Shown here: positions 51,358 to 63,485 of the stretch, piece after piece
Layout: each line of letters opens with the position of its first letter
Position numbering within the stretch: position 1 is the stretch's first letter
Assembly: GCF_002105155.1 (NCBI RefSeq)
Contig: NW_019029017.1
Span: 248,001-312,000, forward strand
From: Lobosporangium transversale
Taxonomy: Eukaryota > Mortierellomycota > Mortierellomycetes > Mortierellales > Mortierellaceae
Length of the DNA stretch: 64,000 nt
Direction of reading: 5' to 3'
Position numbers and translations under genes: made by a program
Notes under the pieces: model-generated
Databases searched by the model: none
Seen by the model: the letters and a program-made list of their open reading frames with translations, nothing else
Told to the model about the DNA's origin: nothing

Positions 51358-52176
51358 CTACATGAAATCTTCTTCAAAGGCCTCTACATCACCATCATGA
51401 TCCATATTCCTGTAATTGGATGTGCCCGTCATATCTGCGTTTTCAAAGATAGACGCATATGACCGCTCTGATGCTTTTTCTTTCAACTTTTGAATTTGTT
51501 CATGTTCTTGCTGTTGCCGTTCCTGATCTTTCAGTCGTTGCTGTTTACGAAGAGTCCTTTCATGATTCATCTTCTCTTGTGCCAGGTCTGGAAACCGCTC
51601 AACCTTGGTCTTGTTGAGCCGGTTGACGATCTCATTAATCCTTTCTGCCACATGGACGCGCTTAACTAGATTGTTCTTTTTAAAACTGACTTGACCTACA
51701 TCCATATCGCCAGTCTTTTTGAGGTTGGACCATGGAGTATAGATGATTGTGAGATTATTTCTCTTGTTCCCCTCGATTGAATTGGCCTTCACAAGCTGTG
51801 CCAAATCAGCCAAGAGTCTCTCGGGAATGTTATCCCAGGTCTGGTCAGGTCCCAGTCGCAGGTAGACGTGTGCACTCGAGAGCTTATCGACGTGGAACCA
51901 CACGTCTTCCTCAAATCCATGCTTAATTAGGTCCTCGTTTTCATACTTATCCTTGCCCATGAAGATCAGGGCCGGTGGACTCACAACTGATGATTTGAAG
52001 TCGAGAGGAGAGAAACGAAAGATAAAAGAGCAGGGTGGCCGTTAATGACAGGAAGCGGTAAAGTACTCACAATCTTCTCCTGTGTCTTGGTTATTTAGTT
52101 TCTCAAGGCATCTAAAGAATGAAATGTCTTGCAATACCAATCTAGAATTACCATTAGATGTGAAATACAGAACCAT
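51358..52176 (-). CDS. CCDC25: CCDC25-like protein with NFACT-R domain
   Basis: Two exons (52152-52176 and 51358-51986) join in phase 1 as [20 protein letters not shown], giving 217 residues; animal CCDC25 is about 208. The NFACT-R (DUF814) core is very clear: [72 protein letters not shown] charged helical tail follows ([30 protein letters not shown]) and the end is acidic (EAFEEDFM). NFACT-R domains bind nucleic acid; family members include Rqc2/NEMF of ribosome quality control, and mammalian CCDC25 has been described as a DNA-binding membrane sensor. The cellular role in fungi is not settled. The tiny 25-base first exon is strongly supported because the joined N-terminus matches the family. 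It diverges from the LEA-2 gene across 669 bases. Confidence 0.94.
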
Positions 52177-52845
52177 AATGATGTTTGATTGTCTTGATCT
52201 CGTTATTTTTATGGTGTCTTGAATAAGACATTTTTTAATGTGGCTTTTTTCTTTTCATGTCTTGTATGGTTTTTGTGCACTTTTTTTTTTTCGATTGTTA
52301 ATTATGACAGTCAGTCGTACGTCCAGGTGCCCTTTTCCATCGAGGAATGCCTCCGCTGCTTTTTTCAAAATACTTTGTCCCTATTTCTTAAGAATACGCA
52401 ATCCATTTCAAATAATGTGTAGTCCTCGTAGACTAGGAGCCACTAAAGTTGATGGCGTGAGTGATGATACGCTAGGCTGAAGTAGTGTATCATCAATCAT
52501 TTTGACAAACACAGGGCTGTGTTTGGTGCAGATTGCAAGAGTGAATGTATTCTGCATCATAAAAATAGAATTTTGTGACAGAAAGGAAATTTACTTCAAT
52601 GATGATTGTTTTCTCAAAATGCACAAGCAGGTCCCCTCCTCTCTCTTTTTTCTTCCTTTCTTTCTCACCTTCTCACCTTCTCACCTTACCCTGTCCTTAC
52701 TCCTTTCATCTTTCCTTATTACTTCTGTTGATCCTCTTCTTCCCTTTACCACTTGTCTTCTATACCATTTATATATATATATATACAGACACACACACCC
52801 ACCTCATTAGACACCCCTAGATATCCACGCACGCAATTTTAATAC
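52177..52845. promoter_or_regulatory. Divergent promoter between CCDC25-like and LEA-2 genes
   Basis: A 669-base interval with both genes reading outward. The LEA-2 side is C/T-rich (52635-52765) with three repeats of CTCACCTT near 52665-52690 and a (TA)n/(CA)n stretch near 52770-52800 just before the ATG. Shared control is possible, but not shown by the sequence alone. Confidence 0.45.
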
Positions 52846-54498
52846 ATGAGTTACTACAACAATCCCACTTCCCCGAGGCAAAACCAGACTGCCGCCTATG
52901 TCCCGGCTTCTTCGTATTCTCCCTCAGTCCCATACTCTACGAAGCCATCATCTGGCAACACCTTTATTACTACCACACCAACATACATTAGTTCGCCATT
53001 TGACGATGATCCTGTTGTCCCCAATAACAACAACAGCTATGAAAAGACTACCCCTTACAACCCAGACTATATGCCAAACACTAGTCAAACCAACGAACAT
53101 GCTCTCTCTCCATCCTTCACAGAGAAAAACCTAGCTGCAGGTGCAGGTGCAGGTGTAGGCCAGACCTATGCGATGCATCATTTGAATACCCAACAGAACA
53201 ACTCCTATGACCCTTATGGAAACAATCTCAACAACCAGAGCTATGCTAGCTACAATAGCAACAACCGTGAATCGTATGGATATGACAACAACAATAACTA
53301 CTACAATGGCTATGATGAAGAGCGTCCTTCACTTTCCAATGACACTGCACCTATGCGTCCCTATGCAGACATGGAAACGAGCGAGGGCTTGACTCGTCAC
53401 AAGAGTGGTGTGACTCGAGTCAAGTACGGCAAAAAGGAAAAATCAAAATGTCTGCCTTGTTTCCCCTGTATCCGCTCTACCTGTGGACGCATCACTTGTT
53501 GTTTCTGTATAATTCTGTTGCTGCTCATCATTGCCTTAGTTGTCGTGGTCTTCACTCTCTTCAAAGTGCCTACCGTCAACTATAAGGGTATGCAAGCTGA
53601 ACCACAGTTCCTCTTCAACCAGGGTGGCACCACCTTGCAAGTTCAATTTGCTGCTGACATTGAGGTCACCAACCCTAACCCACTTGGATTCAAGTTTGAG
53701 TCGATTGTTGCTACTGTAAGCTTTTTTTTTTCTTTGTTTTATTATGGGATTGATCACATTTTATTTTACAACCAGGGGTGTAAAAAGGGGAAGTCGGATA
53801 TTCTCTTTCTCTGCACTCGTCCTTGCCTCCCCTCATTTGTCATTTGTGTATCTCATTGTATGCATTTTTAAATACATCCATGCATGTTTTCCCAAAAGGG
53901 CTGTTTTGTCAACAAGATGTGATGGAGGGGAAAAGACATCAACAAAAAAGAGGGCTGCGGCGGTGCTCTTGCTCTTGCTCTGAGGCTGAAAACAACAACA
54001 ACAACAACAAAAAAAAAAAAAAAAAAAAAAAAAGGCGAGACCCAAAGAGAGTTCAGTCAGTTGATTGGCGCTTGGCAATGGGTAAATTTTTGACTATGCA
54101 CCATTTATTCACAAATAAGACTTCTCTTTTTCTCTCCTTAGGCTTATTATCCCAAGTATGAACCATCAATTGGAGGAGGCAACCTGACTAATGTTGAATT
54201 TCCAAGCAAGACCACTAAGACCATTACCTTCCCTATCTCGGCCGCTTATTCAGGTTCACAGGACCCTGGCTTCACTGTCGTTAAGGACATTCTCACCAGA
54301 TGTGGCAAACTTGGTGGTGACGCCACAGATCTGACCATCAACTATGATCTCAAGTTGACTGTCAAACTTCTCTTTTTCAACATCAGTCCTACCATCAAGG
54401 ATCAACACGTCAACTTTGCGTGCCCTGCAGACATTGACTCCATTGCAAATGGCGTCCCCGGTGGTATTGGCGCCATCATCGGTGGCAAGGCTACTTAA
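52846..54498 (+). CDS. LEA-2 (WHy) domain membrane protein with disordered N-terminus
   Basis: Two exons (52846-53715 and 54142-54498, phase 0) give 408 residues. The first 205 or so residues are Asn/Tyr/Ser/Pro-rich and probably disordered. A basic and Cys-rich stretch (KKEKSKCLPCFPCIRSTCGR), a candidate palmitoylation site, leads into one membrane span (CIILLLLIIALVVVVFTLFK) near 220-242. The rest resembles the LEA-2/WHy fold seen in LEA14, Hin1/NDR1 and Tmem106: LQVQFAADIEVTNPNPLGFK, FESIVAT, FPSKTTKTITFPISAAYSG, and VNFACPADID. The orientation would put the LEA-2 domain in the lumen or outside. Fungal relatives are mostly uncharacterised membrane proteins of vacuole or plasma membrane. 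Its 426-base intron holds a long A run (54010-54033) and is among the longest in the window. Confidence 0.85.
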
Positions 54499-54787
54499 AT
54501 TATATTTAGATATCTCTCTATTCACAATGTGTAGTTTAGCAGACCTTCTTTTTTGTCTGAGGGTTTTTTCCCTTCGATGTACCATAAGTAACATAAGATC
54601 CCTCCTCATGAAGCAAAGCAAAAACCCACCTCGTATTACAAATCCATCATTCATACATCACTTGATTATCTGAATTCTCAATCATTAAACGATATAAATA
54701 TTTCCGCTCCTCATCAAGCAATATACATTACTATTTCTTTCACTATCAGGATTATGTAGATAGTTATTACTGAACATTACCACAGAA

Positions 54788-54832
54788 AAGCATAAAAGAT
54801 CGACCTGTTATCGTACATGACCTTTTATGCTT
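54788..54832. repeat. Imperfect palindrome between convergent genes
   Basis: Arms AAGCATAAAAGATC (54788-54801) and GACCTTTTATGCTT (54819-54832) are inverted repeats with 13 of 14 positions pairing and a 17-base loop. An AATAAA hexamer follows at 54851. Confidence 0.85.
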
Positions 54833-54850
54833 GCAAATTAAAGGAATGCA

Positions 54851-54856
54851 AATAAA
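54851..54856 (+). terminator. Possible polyadenylation signal of the LEA-2 gene
   Basis: AATAAA about 350 bases after the LEA-2 stop and just beyond a hairpin. Other AT-rich hexamers nearby could serve as well. Confidence 0.3.
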
Positions 54857-55318
54857 AGGGGGTTCCTAGGAACACAACAAGTCTATGATTACTGCTGTTA
54901 CTATCTAGAATAGTACACATATCGAAGCACGCGTTCCTTTCTCAGCTCATATCGGTGCATTTTCTCATGCACTATCAGCTCCTGCACTAGATTATTGCGC
55001 AAAAATGCCGCTTTCGCCTATGACGATAATTTTGATACAACAGCCATCACATAATTATTTTCCAATTTTTTTTTTTATCATGATCTAGAACAGATAGGAA
55101 ATCAGTTTTAGAAAAGCGTTTATTTCAGGGTCCTCAAGAATGGATAATAATGACATGAGCCCAGAAAATCGAAATAATTAGTCTTAATATCATCGGACAC
55201 CACCTCTAGCAATCTGCATCAGACTTCGCCAGAACTGCAACGTCTTTAAAAAATCGTTTCACATCAACGTGCTAGCGCTAAAAATGTTCTATTAGAGTAT
55301 GTAGCCGCGAGACTCATT
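54857..55318. other. Spacer 3' of the Rad26/CSB gene
   Basis: AT-rich sequence between two convergent genes, with no coding sequence that I can support. Part of it is the 3' untranslated region of the minus-strand Rad26/CSB gene. Confidence 0.5.
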
Positions 55319-55779
55319 TTATAGTATCGACGTAGTATCAGACATGTTGGGTGAAGAACCGCGAGACAATCGCGAAGATCTAGCTGCAGCGTTTCTACCA
55401 TTATCTTGCTCCAATCGTCTACGCTCGAGCATACCGGCTAACAAAGATGAAGAACTGGTTGTATTCACAGAAGAGGGCGCGCCAAAACCGGATCGCGGGC
55501 CTTTCAACTCTGTTCGTCCGAATTTTGATGGTGAGCTGTCGCTCATTGCAGCGGCAACACTAGGGTTGAATGCGTTGGTTGTTCCAAATCTTGGCTTAGA
55601 TGAAGAGGGTGAAGACTGAAGACGCCTCTCGTTATCTTGTTGGTGCATCAAGAAAGCCTTGGGCGCCCCAGCAGACCCTGACTTCCCTGTCCAGGTCGGC
55701 ACGTCAAGTTCTTGACGCCTTCGCCTCTTTCTGGACTCCTTCAATGCTGCCATAGCACGTTCTGCCATTCTTGTTGCTG

Positions 55780-55819
<40 letters not shown>

Positions 55820-58800
55820 GAAAGTTAGCAACTGCGCATCAAATGATTTTTCCGTCTCCATCTCGGATGATATTATAAATGTGATAATAGCGGACCTTCT
55901 CGCTCAACAATCAGTCTTTCCTGTTTGGCAGAGTCCATAATTTCATCATGTTTCAATGCACTATGCACTCCCGAGGATTCAAACAAACTCGTGAGAATGT
56001 TGATCTCAGATGAATCTTGCGAATGGTCTGTATCTCTAACAGATTTGTTTGCTTTCTTAAGGTTGTGCTCTTCATCCCCTTCATCCTTGACCCCGCCTGG
56101 AAGAGAACTCGACTCGCGTGGAGCTTTGCTATTGATGGATAAATAAACATCCGTCAGCGGCGATTGTAATTATCTCAATAAAGTACAAATGAAAATAGCT
56201 CTGCCTAAAAAAAAAAAAAAAACCTACAACTTTTCAATCTTGCGTACACCATCGAGTTGCGAAAGTTCCTCCAGGCTGTCTCCTCCTCGTCTAGATGACT
56301 TTGACTTGCTTCGATTTGATTTAATGGACACTTCAGATCCCTGAAAAATCCCTCCAGTCTCTGTTCCGACCGCATCTTCACCTTCAAGAGTAAATAAATC
56401 AGCCATATCATGGCTCTTAAAAAACCGTCGCTGCTTTGGGTCCTTGAGGATCTTGTTAGTCAGAAACTGCTTGAAAATTTGACGATGGTAGATCTTTTCT
56501 TCAATGGTTCCTGAAGTCATCAGTCGATAGATTGTCACCGCTCGAGTCTGGCCTAATCTCCAAGCACGCTCCCGTGCCTGCACATCTGTCGATGGGTTCC
56601 AGTCCGGGTCAAAAATAATAACCCGGTCTGCACCTGTCAGGTTTACACCCAGACCACCAACCTTAGTCGTCAACAGAAATATATAGATGTCGTCTCTTGC
56701 ATTAAATTCGTCCACCAAACTCATTCTGTTTTGAATTGGCGTTGTGCCATCCATGCGCCTGTAGCTGTAGCCTTCGCTCTTGATAAATTTTTCAAGAATA
56801 TCGAGCATGGTCCTTGTCTGGGAGAACAATAATACACGGTGCTTCTCTTTTTGCCACATCTGTAATAACGCCCTTACAACCACCATCTTGCCACTTTTAC
56901 TATAATGACCATAATCTGGATCGTTTTTGTGCTTTTCACGCGCCAGAATATCTGCATGGTTGCAAATCTTGCGAACAAGGTCAATTCCATACAAGGCATG
57001 TCGCTTGCCCTCCATGATTGATGTTAGTTCGTTAGACTTCAAGAATTCTTCATATGCCGATCTCTGTGGTGGAGTCAGTTTACAGAACAAAACTTGTTCC
57101 GACTTCTTGGGCATATCTGATGCTACATCGGCTTTCATTCTCCTCAATAGGTATGGGTTAATCAAATTTCTTAATACACATGCACACTTGTAAGCTGTTT
57201 GAACCTGTAGGTTACTCGCATTCGCATATCCCCCTAAGTTGATAGGGATCGCAAACTGAGATTGAAAGACGGGTAATGTGCCAAGTCGACCAGGAAACAC
57301 AAAGTCAAAGAGCGACCACAGTTCGTTCAGGTTGTTCTGAATAGGTGTCCCTGACAGAATAATCCGATGCGGCGTCCTAAACTGCTTGCACGTCAGTGTG
57401 ATGTCCGCATCGGGGTTTCTAATCTTGTGTCCTTCGTCCAAGACAATGTAGGACCAGGTTTTCCGCAAGAGCCGCCGCGCATGAATGCGGAGGCCAGCAT
57501 ATGTTGTGACAAGGACATGACCTTTGGAGCTAATACGATCAATAATGTCATCTGCGACTGTGCGCTCCTCATTCTCTTCTGTTGCTCTTCCACGGCGAGC
57601 TCTTCCTCCAAACCGGTTTTTCCCCCTGCGTTTCTTTTTGACACTTCCGCTGCTATACCCGTCAGAAAATGAATCGTGGGAGTCATCATCCCGTTCATGA
57701 TATGTGTCGTTATTACTGCTATGCATACCACTTCCACTAGAATGTAGAATTGCCACACGCATCGGGGGCCACCATCGATGAAATTCTTTGACCCATTGCT
57801 TCAGAAGCGTAGCTGGGCACACAATAATGATGGGTGCCTCTAGATTGCCACTGTATAAAAGCCCGGCCAAAAACGAGATTATTTGGATTGTCTTTCCCAA
57901 GCCCTATAAACATGAATCAGTAGTGAGCTTAGGGCGGTATCATAAAACGATTTTTTTTTTTTGGCTCTTTATAATGCTTGCACTTGGTGCTTACCATTTC
58001 GTCACCTATGATCCCCCCCGCACCTTGACAATGGAGTTCCCAGAGCCATTGTGTGCAGGTCTTTTGATAGTCAAATAGGTTAGAATAAATGTCCCCTGGA
58101 ATCTTGTAGCCACCTTCCAGTTCTGCATCTGGTATGCTCGGATGGGGGTTATTCATTTCGAGGGCAGGCTCCAACTTTTGCTCAGGATTGTCCCATCCTT
58201 CATTCACGTCCTTTTCTAAGGATGCATCGGGCTAGTAAGCGGCAAAGATTTCCTTGTATCAGCATTAGCAACATTGAACCTCTGGAAGTTAACGCTCGAA
58301 AGCCATGTATAAAGGCTTATTGCGTCAGTAACTTACATTATTGATACGCCAACGAAGGTGTCTTCGCTTCTGTGCCCAGTCATAAAGACGTTTTTGATAG
58401 TTCATCTCATTCCCATCATCATCACAAAGAGATCTATATGCTGCGCCGCCCTTAGCTCTCTTTTTTGAACTCAGGGGAATGTCATTATCGCCGTCATCTA
58501 GCTTGAAGTCGTCGTCATCCACAATCTCCTGGATATCCGAATAATCATCATCGCTCGCTCCTACAAAATCCGGATCGAGCGTATCTTCACTGCTCTCATA
58601 ATTTTTGTCGTTATCATCGTCATGAAACTCACTTTCACTACGGCCGATTGCCGAAACAATTCTGCTCCTTGCTTTCCGCATACTAGAGCGCTCCGCAGGC
58701 ACCACATTGTTTTGAACGTAAGTTTTGTTTTCGTCCTCTCTTTTCAAACTCCTGCCGATTAAACTCCACGAGGGCCGAGCCAGGTGGACATGAGACTTAG

Positions 58801-59643
58801 GACCTTCTTCTACAGGCATTGATGTGCCTGCAATCTTGAATCCAGAGGACGAGGTAGAGGGTTCTCCCTGTTTTGACTTTTCCAGGCCCGATATGGCGGC
58901 AAACGGCGTAATTTTACCTGTGCGAATTAGGTACTCACGCTGGGATTCGCCATCCATCTGCTCCGAAGCCGTAGATGTTGCAGAAGATGTAAGCTGTGAG
59001 GGTAAGGGTGCTCCTGATTTCCGTGCGCGGATTCTCTCAGTTATATCAGCTCCATCTAGCTCTGCTTGCGCAAGCTCTTCATTCAAAGCGTTTAACCGAT
59101 CCTCCAGGTTGGATAGCGCAAATGATCCCCGCTCCAGCTTCCTCCGATTACTTTCAAGCTTCTTTATCTCTAGTCGAATTTTACTACAATCCAAAGCAAA
59201 TGCCATGTTAGTTTCTCTTGTCGTCTATGACTTTTTAATAGGATGGACGCAATTACTTACTTTACATTCTTGAGTATCTTTTCCAATCGCTTTTTATTCA
59301 TAGCGTTTTCCTTTGCATCAAGTGCCTTGCTGGCCTAAATATTAATGAAACCTCATTGGCTTGTTATACCACTGTGGTGTATGAGAAAATATAGACGTCA
59401 TTAACATATATGGCAATAGATCCTCGGGTTCAATACCTTGGATATAATGTCTCTTTCCAACGTATCCTGGTCAACCATGGCAACATCGAGTAAGGCACCT
59501 AAATTGTCTGCGACTACGTTATCTAATGTTTTGTTTGATAACATTGTACTTGTTTCATGGTCGACAGTAGAAGTAGTTGTGAGTGGTTGATATTCCATTC
59601 CATCGCTAAAGTTGTTAGTATCTGGTTGTTGTGGATAGTCCAT
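55319..59643 (-). CDS. RAD26: Rad26/CSB (ERCC6) SWI2/SNF2 ATPase of transcription-coupled repair
   Basis: Seven exons (59437-59643, 59261-59334, 58337-59183, 57995-58231, 56228-57903, 55896-56128, 55319-55776) join in frame to about 1243 residues. The Snf2 core has motif I GDEMGLGKTIQ at about 452-462, [13 protein letters not shown] (motif II, DEGH), [40 protein letters not shown] and [20 protein letters not shown]. The following [20 protein letters not shown] and [10 protein letters not shown] are typical of the CSB branch, as is the C-terminal [19 protein letters not shown]/Rad26 binds RNA polymerase II stalled at DNA lesions and recruits excision repair. The N-terminal region is charged and coiled-coil-like ([17 protein letters not shown]) with an acidic block. 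Exon 7 follows an intron that ends in a long A run plus CAG. Family assignment is firm; the last two junctions are less so. Confidence 0.93.
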
Positions 59644-60173
59644 GGCAATGAAGGTGAAGCTACGAAATGTCACTGATGATTATACTTTGAATAAGTAAAG
59701 AAGAACAATGGAGGCAAATGAACAAAAAGAGAAAAAAGAATGAATGTGACATGGGATAAATAGTGAAGTTGAGATGTGGCAAATGACAATGTCTGTCATT
59801 TTAATTTGTGGCTAGTTGCCACCAATCCGTTTGTGACTGCGGAGTGCGTTGCAGATAAAAATTCGAGGATTAAGCACTTGTACAGTTTACTGTTACATGC
59901 ACATTCCATTCAATTAAATCATTAAAGAGACGTCGACATATAATTTTTTACATCTGTTGGCACAGCCCTGAAATAAACGGACAATCAATTTCTTGTGTAT
60001 CTGTGTGCATTGGGCGCTCCCCTTTTTAAAATTTTTGTACTTCCATTTGTACTTCACCATAAAATTCCCTCACCTGCATGTCTTCTCTTTCTCCATTTCC
60101 GTCTTTTCTCTTTTTCCTTCTCTTTTTCTTTTTCTACCTCTCTCGCCACGTCAACACCCCCACAACTATCGTC
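59644..60173. promoter_or_regulatory. Divergent promoter between Rad26/CSB and Hal/Npr1-type kinase genes
   Basis: A 530-base interval with outward-reading genes. The kinase side becomes pyrimidine-rich from about 60010. The same stretch also contains an in-frame ATG at 60078, upstream of the start I chose for the kinase. Confidence 0.45.
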
Positions 60174-62645
60174 ATGGTCACTCCAGTAGAAACCCCCCCC
60201 AATATTATATCTCAGCAACGTGTGTCTCTTAATACACACTCGTCCTCTGCCTCTTTCTCAATAACGCCCTCCTCTCGATCCTCATCCTCCCATTTATCAC
60301 TTAACTCTACCATTGAGTCGACTCTACAAACTTCACCTCGGCAACAGTTCCCTTCACCCTCGGATCCATTGGGATCTCTTCAACACCATCCACTGCCACC
60401 AATACGTAGCCGGGCTGATGCACACGAGAGCCGATCCCAGCTGATAACAGGGCTCCCTTCCTCTATCGACCAGATTTCCCCGTCTGGCCTTGCTTCTGTT
60501 TCGCCTTCCAGTTGGTCAACCATATCTTCTGATACGACTCCATCATTGGCCAGTTCATCCGCATTTGAGAGTAAAGTTCGTTTTGAACGACTACCTCAGG
60601 GTGGTCATCGGCATCATCTTTCGGCACCAAAGCGACATCAATTTCTATCGAATCAAGTACGAAGACTTCGAGAACTCTTGGACAGCAAGAGAGATCACCA
60701 TGCAGAAGATCATACTTCACCTATAACAGGCATCCCACATTCACATGCACAGTCACCACTCCAAGGATCTTCACATCAGTTCAAGTCAGAAGTGCTCGAA
60801 GACTCATCGCCATTGTCCAGCGAGAAGTGCCAAGAAATGGACACTGACCGCTATCAGCATCAACCACAATTACACCCACATCCATATCCACATCCACAGC
60901 AACAGAATGGGGGAGTAGCTAGTCCCACAGCCCACAATCGCAGACGACAAAGCTTGCTTAAGACAGACTTTGCACAAAAGTATGGCGAGTTACAACAGGT
61001 CATAGGAAAAGGTAAAAAAGACTTACACATTCAATTACCACATTCACATGCGACACAATACTCACGCTTTCTAAAAAAAAGGCACGTACCTTGGAAACAG
61101 ATTCCAATTCCATCATTGAATGGATCAAAAAGAACATATACAAAAAAAGCTTATGTATACGTGTATCTACACGCATACAGCTACGTTCCCTAACTGTACT
61201 AACTGAATTGTGTCATGAATACAACTGTCCTTACGCTTCTTCCCGCTATTATTGCGTTTACCACTTTTTTTTTTTTTTTTTTTTTTCTCTCTCTCACATC
61301 TGATCATGTTTTCTGCTTCTATTTTCAACAGGCGCTTTTGGCATAGTGAAATTATCGATTAAGAAAGATTCAGACACTGGTGAGGAGCATGCATATGCTG
61401 TCAAGGTAACAATGTGGAAGAAATACAAAGTTATAACTCTCCTTTACATCCCGTGGTAAATTCCAGGCAAAACTCAAAACCATTCTATCCCATGGTAGGA
61501 ATTTAAACAGGCCTATGGGGAATCACAAAAGCAATACATGCGTCGTCTGACGAGTGAATTTTGCATTGCTTCTTCACTCAGGCATATCAACGTCATCCAT
61601 ACGATGGATCTACTTCAACTACATGGAGAAACCTATATTGAAGTGATGGAATATTGTGGAGGTGGAGATATGTGCAGTTTGATTGCCTCTGCCAATACCC
61701 TGGGGGAATCGGAGTCAAATTGCTTTTTTTCACAATTGGTTCATGGTGTAGGGTTCTTGCATTCTATGGGAGTTGTGCATCGGGATTTGAAGCCCGAAAA
61801 CTTACTTTTGACATCAGATGGCTGTCTCAAAATTGCGGATTTCGGGAACAGTGAGGTTTTTAGAATGCCATGGGAAAAGAAAGTAAGATCATCGGCTTCT
61901 ATTCGAGGTAGTGGTCCATTTATTGCTCCAGAGGAGTTCACTAGCGAAACGTTCGATGCTCGGTAAGTAAGCTAGTAAGCAAACAAGCAAACAAACAAAA
62001 GAAAGTGCTTTCAACTAACACCTTTTATTTATTTATTTACTTTAATGTAATTGTAGCAAGGTAGATATGTGGGCATGTGGTGTTATATATATGTGCATGA
62101 GGCTCGGGCGATATACTTGGCATGAGGCCTCGAATGGAGACCCCATTTGGGATGCATTCCTGTACAAGCGTGAGCGCTTCCTGAGTGTCCAGGATATCAA
62201 GCTGCAACAGCCACAGCCACAGCCACAGCTAGCACAGCACATGGCACACTCAAATCCTTATAGGAGCCACACCCCTCCTTCTCACATCAATCTGACAGCA
62301 ATCGAGCAAGTACTACATGTCACACTTGCGTGGCCAAATCATGTTCTAGATGTGATTGAGAATGTTTTGGAGCCTGATACAAGGAAACGATGGCAGGCTA
62401 CTAGTGTTATGAACAGTGAGTGGTTTCAGTTAATTGAGAACTGCCATCCGACCCCTCCTCCTCCAGAACAGGTGTTGGATGAGAGCGACTTTGAGGCAGC
62501 CATCCCGAGTCAGAGAGTTGGCTCTAAAGTCATTGCTGAAGGTGCGTCTGTGGCAGGATGCAAAATTGTAAAAGAAGTTAAGCAAAGGCGAACGATAGCA
62601 GGGAGTGCAACAAGAAGTATAGATGGAGTCTCTCATGAATCATAG
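60174..62645 (+). CDS. Ser/Thr protein kinase of the Hal4/Hal5/Npr1 type
   Basis: Four exons (60174-61011, 61332-61405, 61499-61962, 62057-62645) give about 654 residues. The first 275 are Ser/Pro/His-rich and probably disordered. The kinase domain has the glycine loop GKGAFGIV split by intron 1, the ATP-binding Lys at 304 (AYAVK), HRDLKPENLL with catalytic Asp at 400, and DFG at 418. The activation segment IRGSGPFIAPEEF, after the basic PWEKKVRSS, resembles the fungal Hal/Npr1 group, whose members regulate potassium uptake and nutrient permeases at the plasma membrane. Later parts are KVDMWACGVIYMCMRLGRYT with an insertion rich in Gln-Pro, and LEPDTRKRWQATSVMNSEWF. All catalytic residues are present. 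An in-frame ATG at 60078 would add a hydrophobic 32-residue leader; I prefer the later start. Confidence 0.88.
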
Positions 62646-63485
62646 AAATCCCGGGATAATGGCTCTAGAAACTTAAAACTAAAATATAGAAATTGGGTAT
62701 TGGACTCCCCTTTGAGTTGTACGCTGTAGTGTGGTTGGTCGAGGTCTTTGACTGGTTGGCTTCAAGGCCCAGTTGACGCCCAAAGTTTTACGGTTATTAG
62801 GTTGAGAGTGTTCTACGATTCATGGTGTTGTCGCCTCTTTTAATGCGAGGGTGGGAACGGTGGTGAAGCGCGTCGTTTCATTGGTTATGGACATTGCCTT
62901 CGAGTATCGAGTGCTCAGTATCAAAGGGCTTCTGAGCTTGCGATGTAAGGCAGCAACCAGCCTGCCATTGGTCCCAGTTCATACAATGCTTACTGTTAAC
63001 ATGGAGGATAGAGTCAGAGCATCTTTACAAAATGAGTAATAGCGAGGGGGAGATAAACACAAAATACTGAAGTGGGGACATCGAACAGCGCCTCCTAGCA
63101 TGGTCGAGCTTATGGGATTACATTTGATCTTGTGTGCCTCAAGGTAGGCGAGAACGCCCTGCCCATCCATATTACGGCAGGTTTACTTGCACATGATGAA
63201 TCATTCGTAGAGAGCATTAGCCTTTACTCTTTAGCTTTAGTTTTTGTAAAGATTAGCATGTTCTCTTTAGGACAAAACTTACTCTGCGTGGTCCAGAAGG
63301 GAAATACAAAGATCAATGAAAAGAATCAAATTTATTAACACAAAAAAAGGTAAATAGTAGAGCTGTAAAATAGCAAAATGGCAAAGCAAAATAGTAAAAA
63401 TAGTACAATAGCAAAAAAAAAAACATATTATTCTCAATGCTAGAGCCGTTTTCTCGGCATGTGGTCCCCGTACAAATACTTGCAA
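62646..63485. other. Spacer between kinase and right-edge gene
   Basis: About 840 bases between convergent genes. Repeated GCAAAAUAG-like units (AGCAAAATGGCAAAGCAAAATAG region, 63370-63420) occur near the end of the minus-strand gene. No coding sequence is supported. Confidence 0.45.

Noticed and set aside
53716-54141. Extension of the LEA-2 first exon and a second plus-strand frame within it
   Set aside because: Good GT and AG sites bound it, and the LEA-2 fold resumes in phase immediately after, so this is an intron.
60490-60726. Alternative-frame open reading frame within the kinase N-terminus
   Set aside because: Shadow of the Ser/Pro-rich coding sequence; no domain and no start context.
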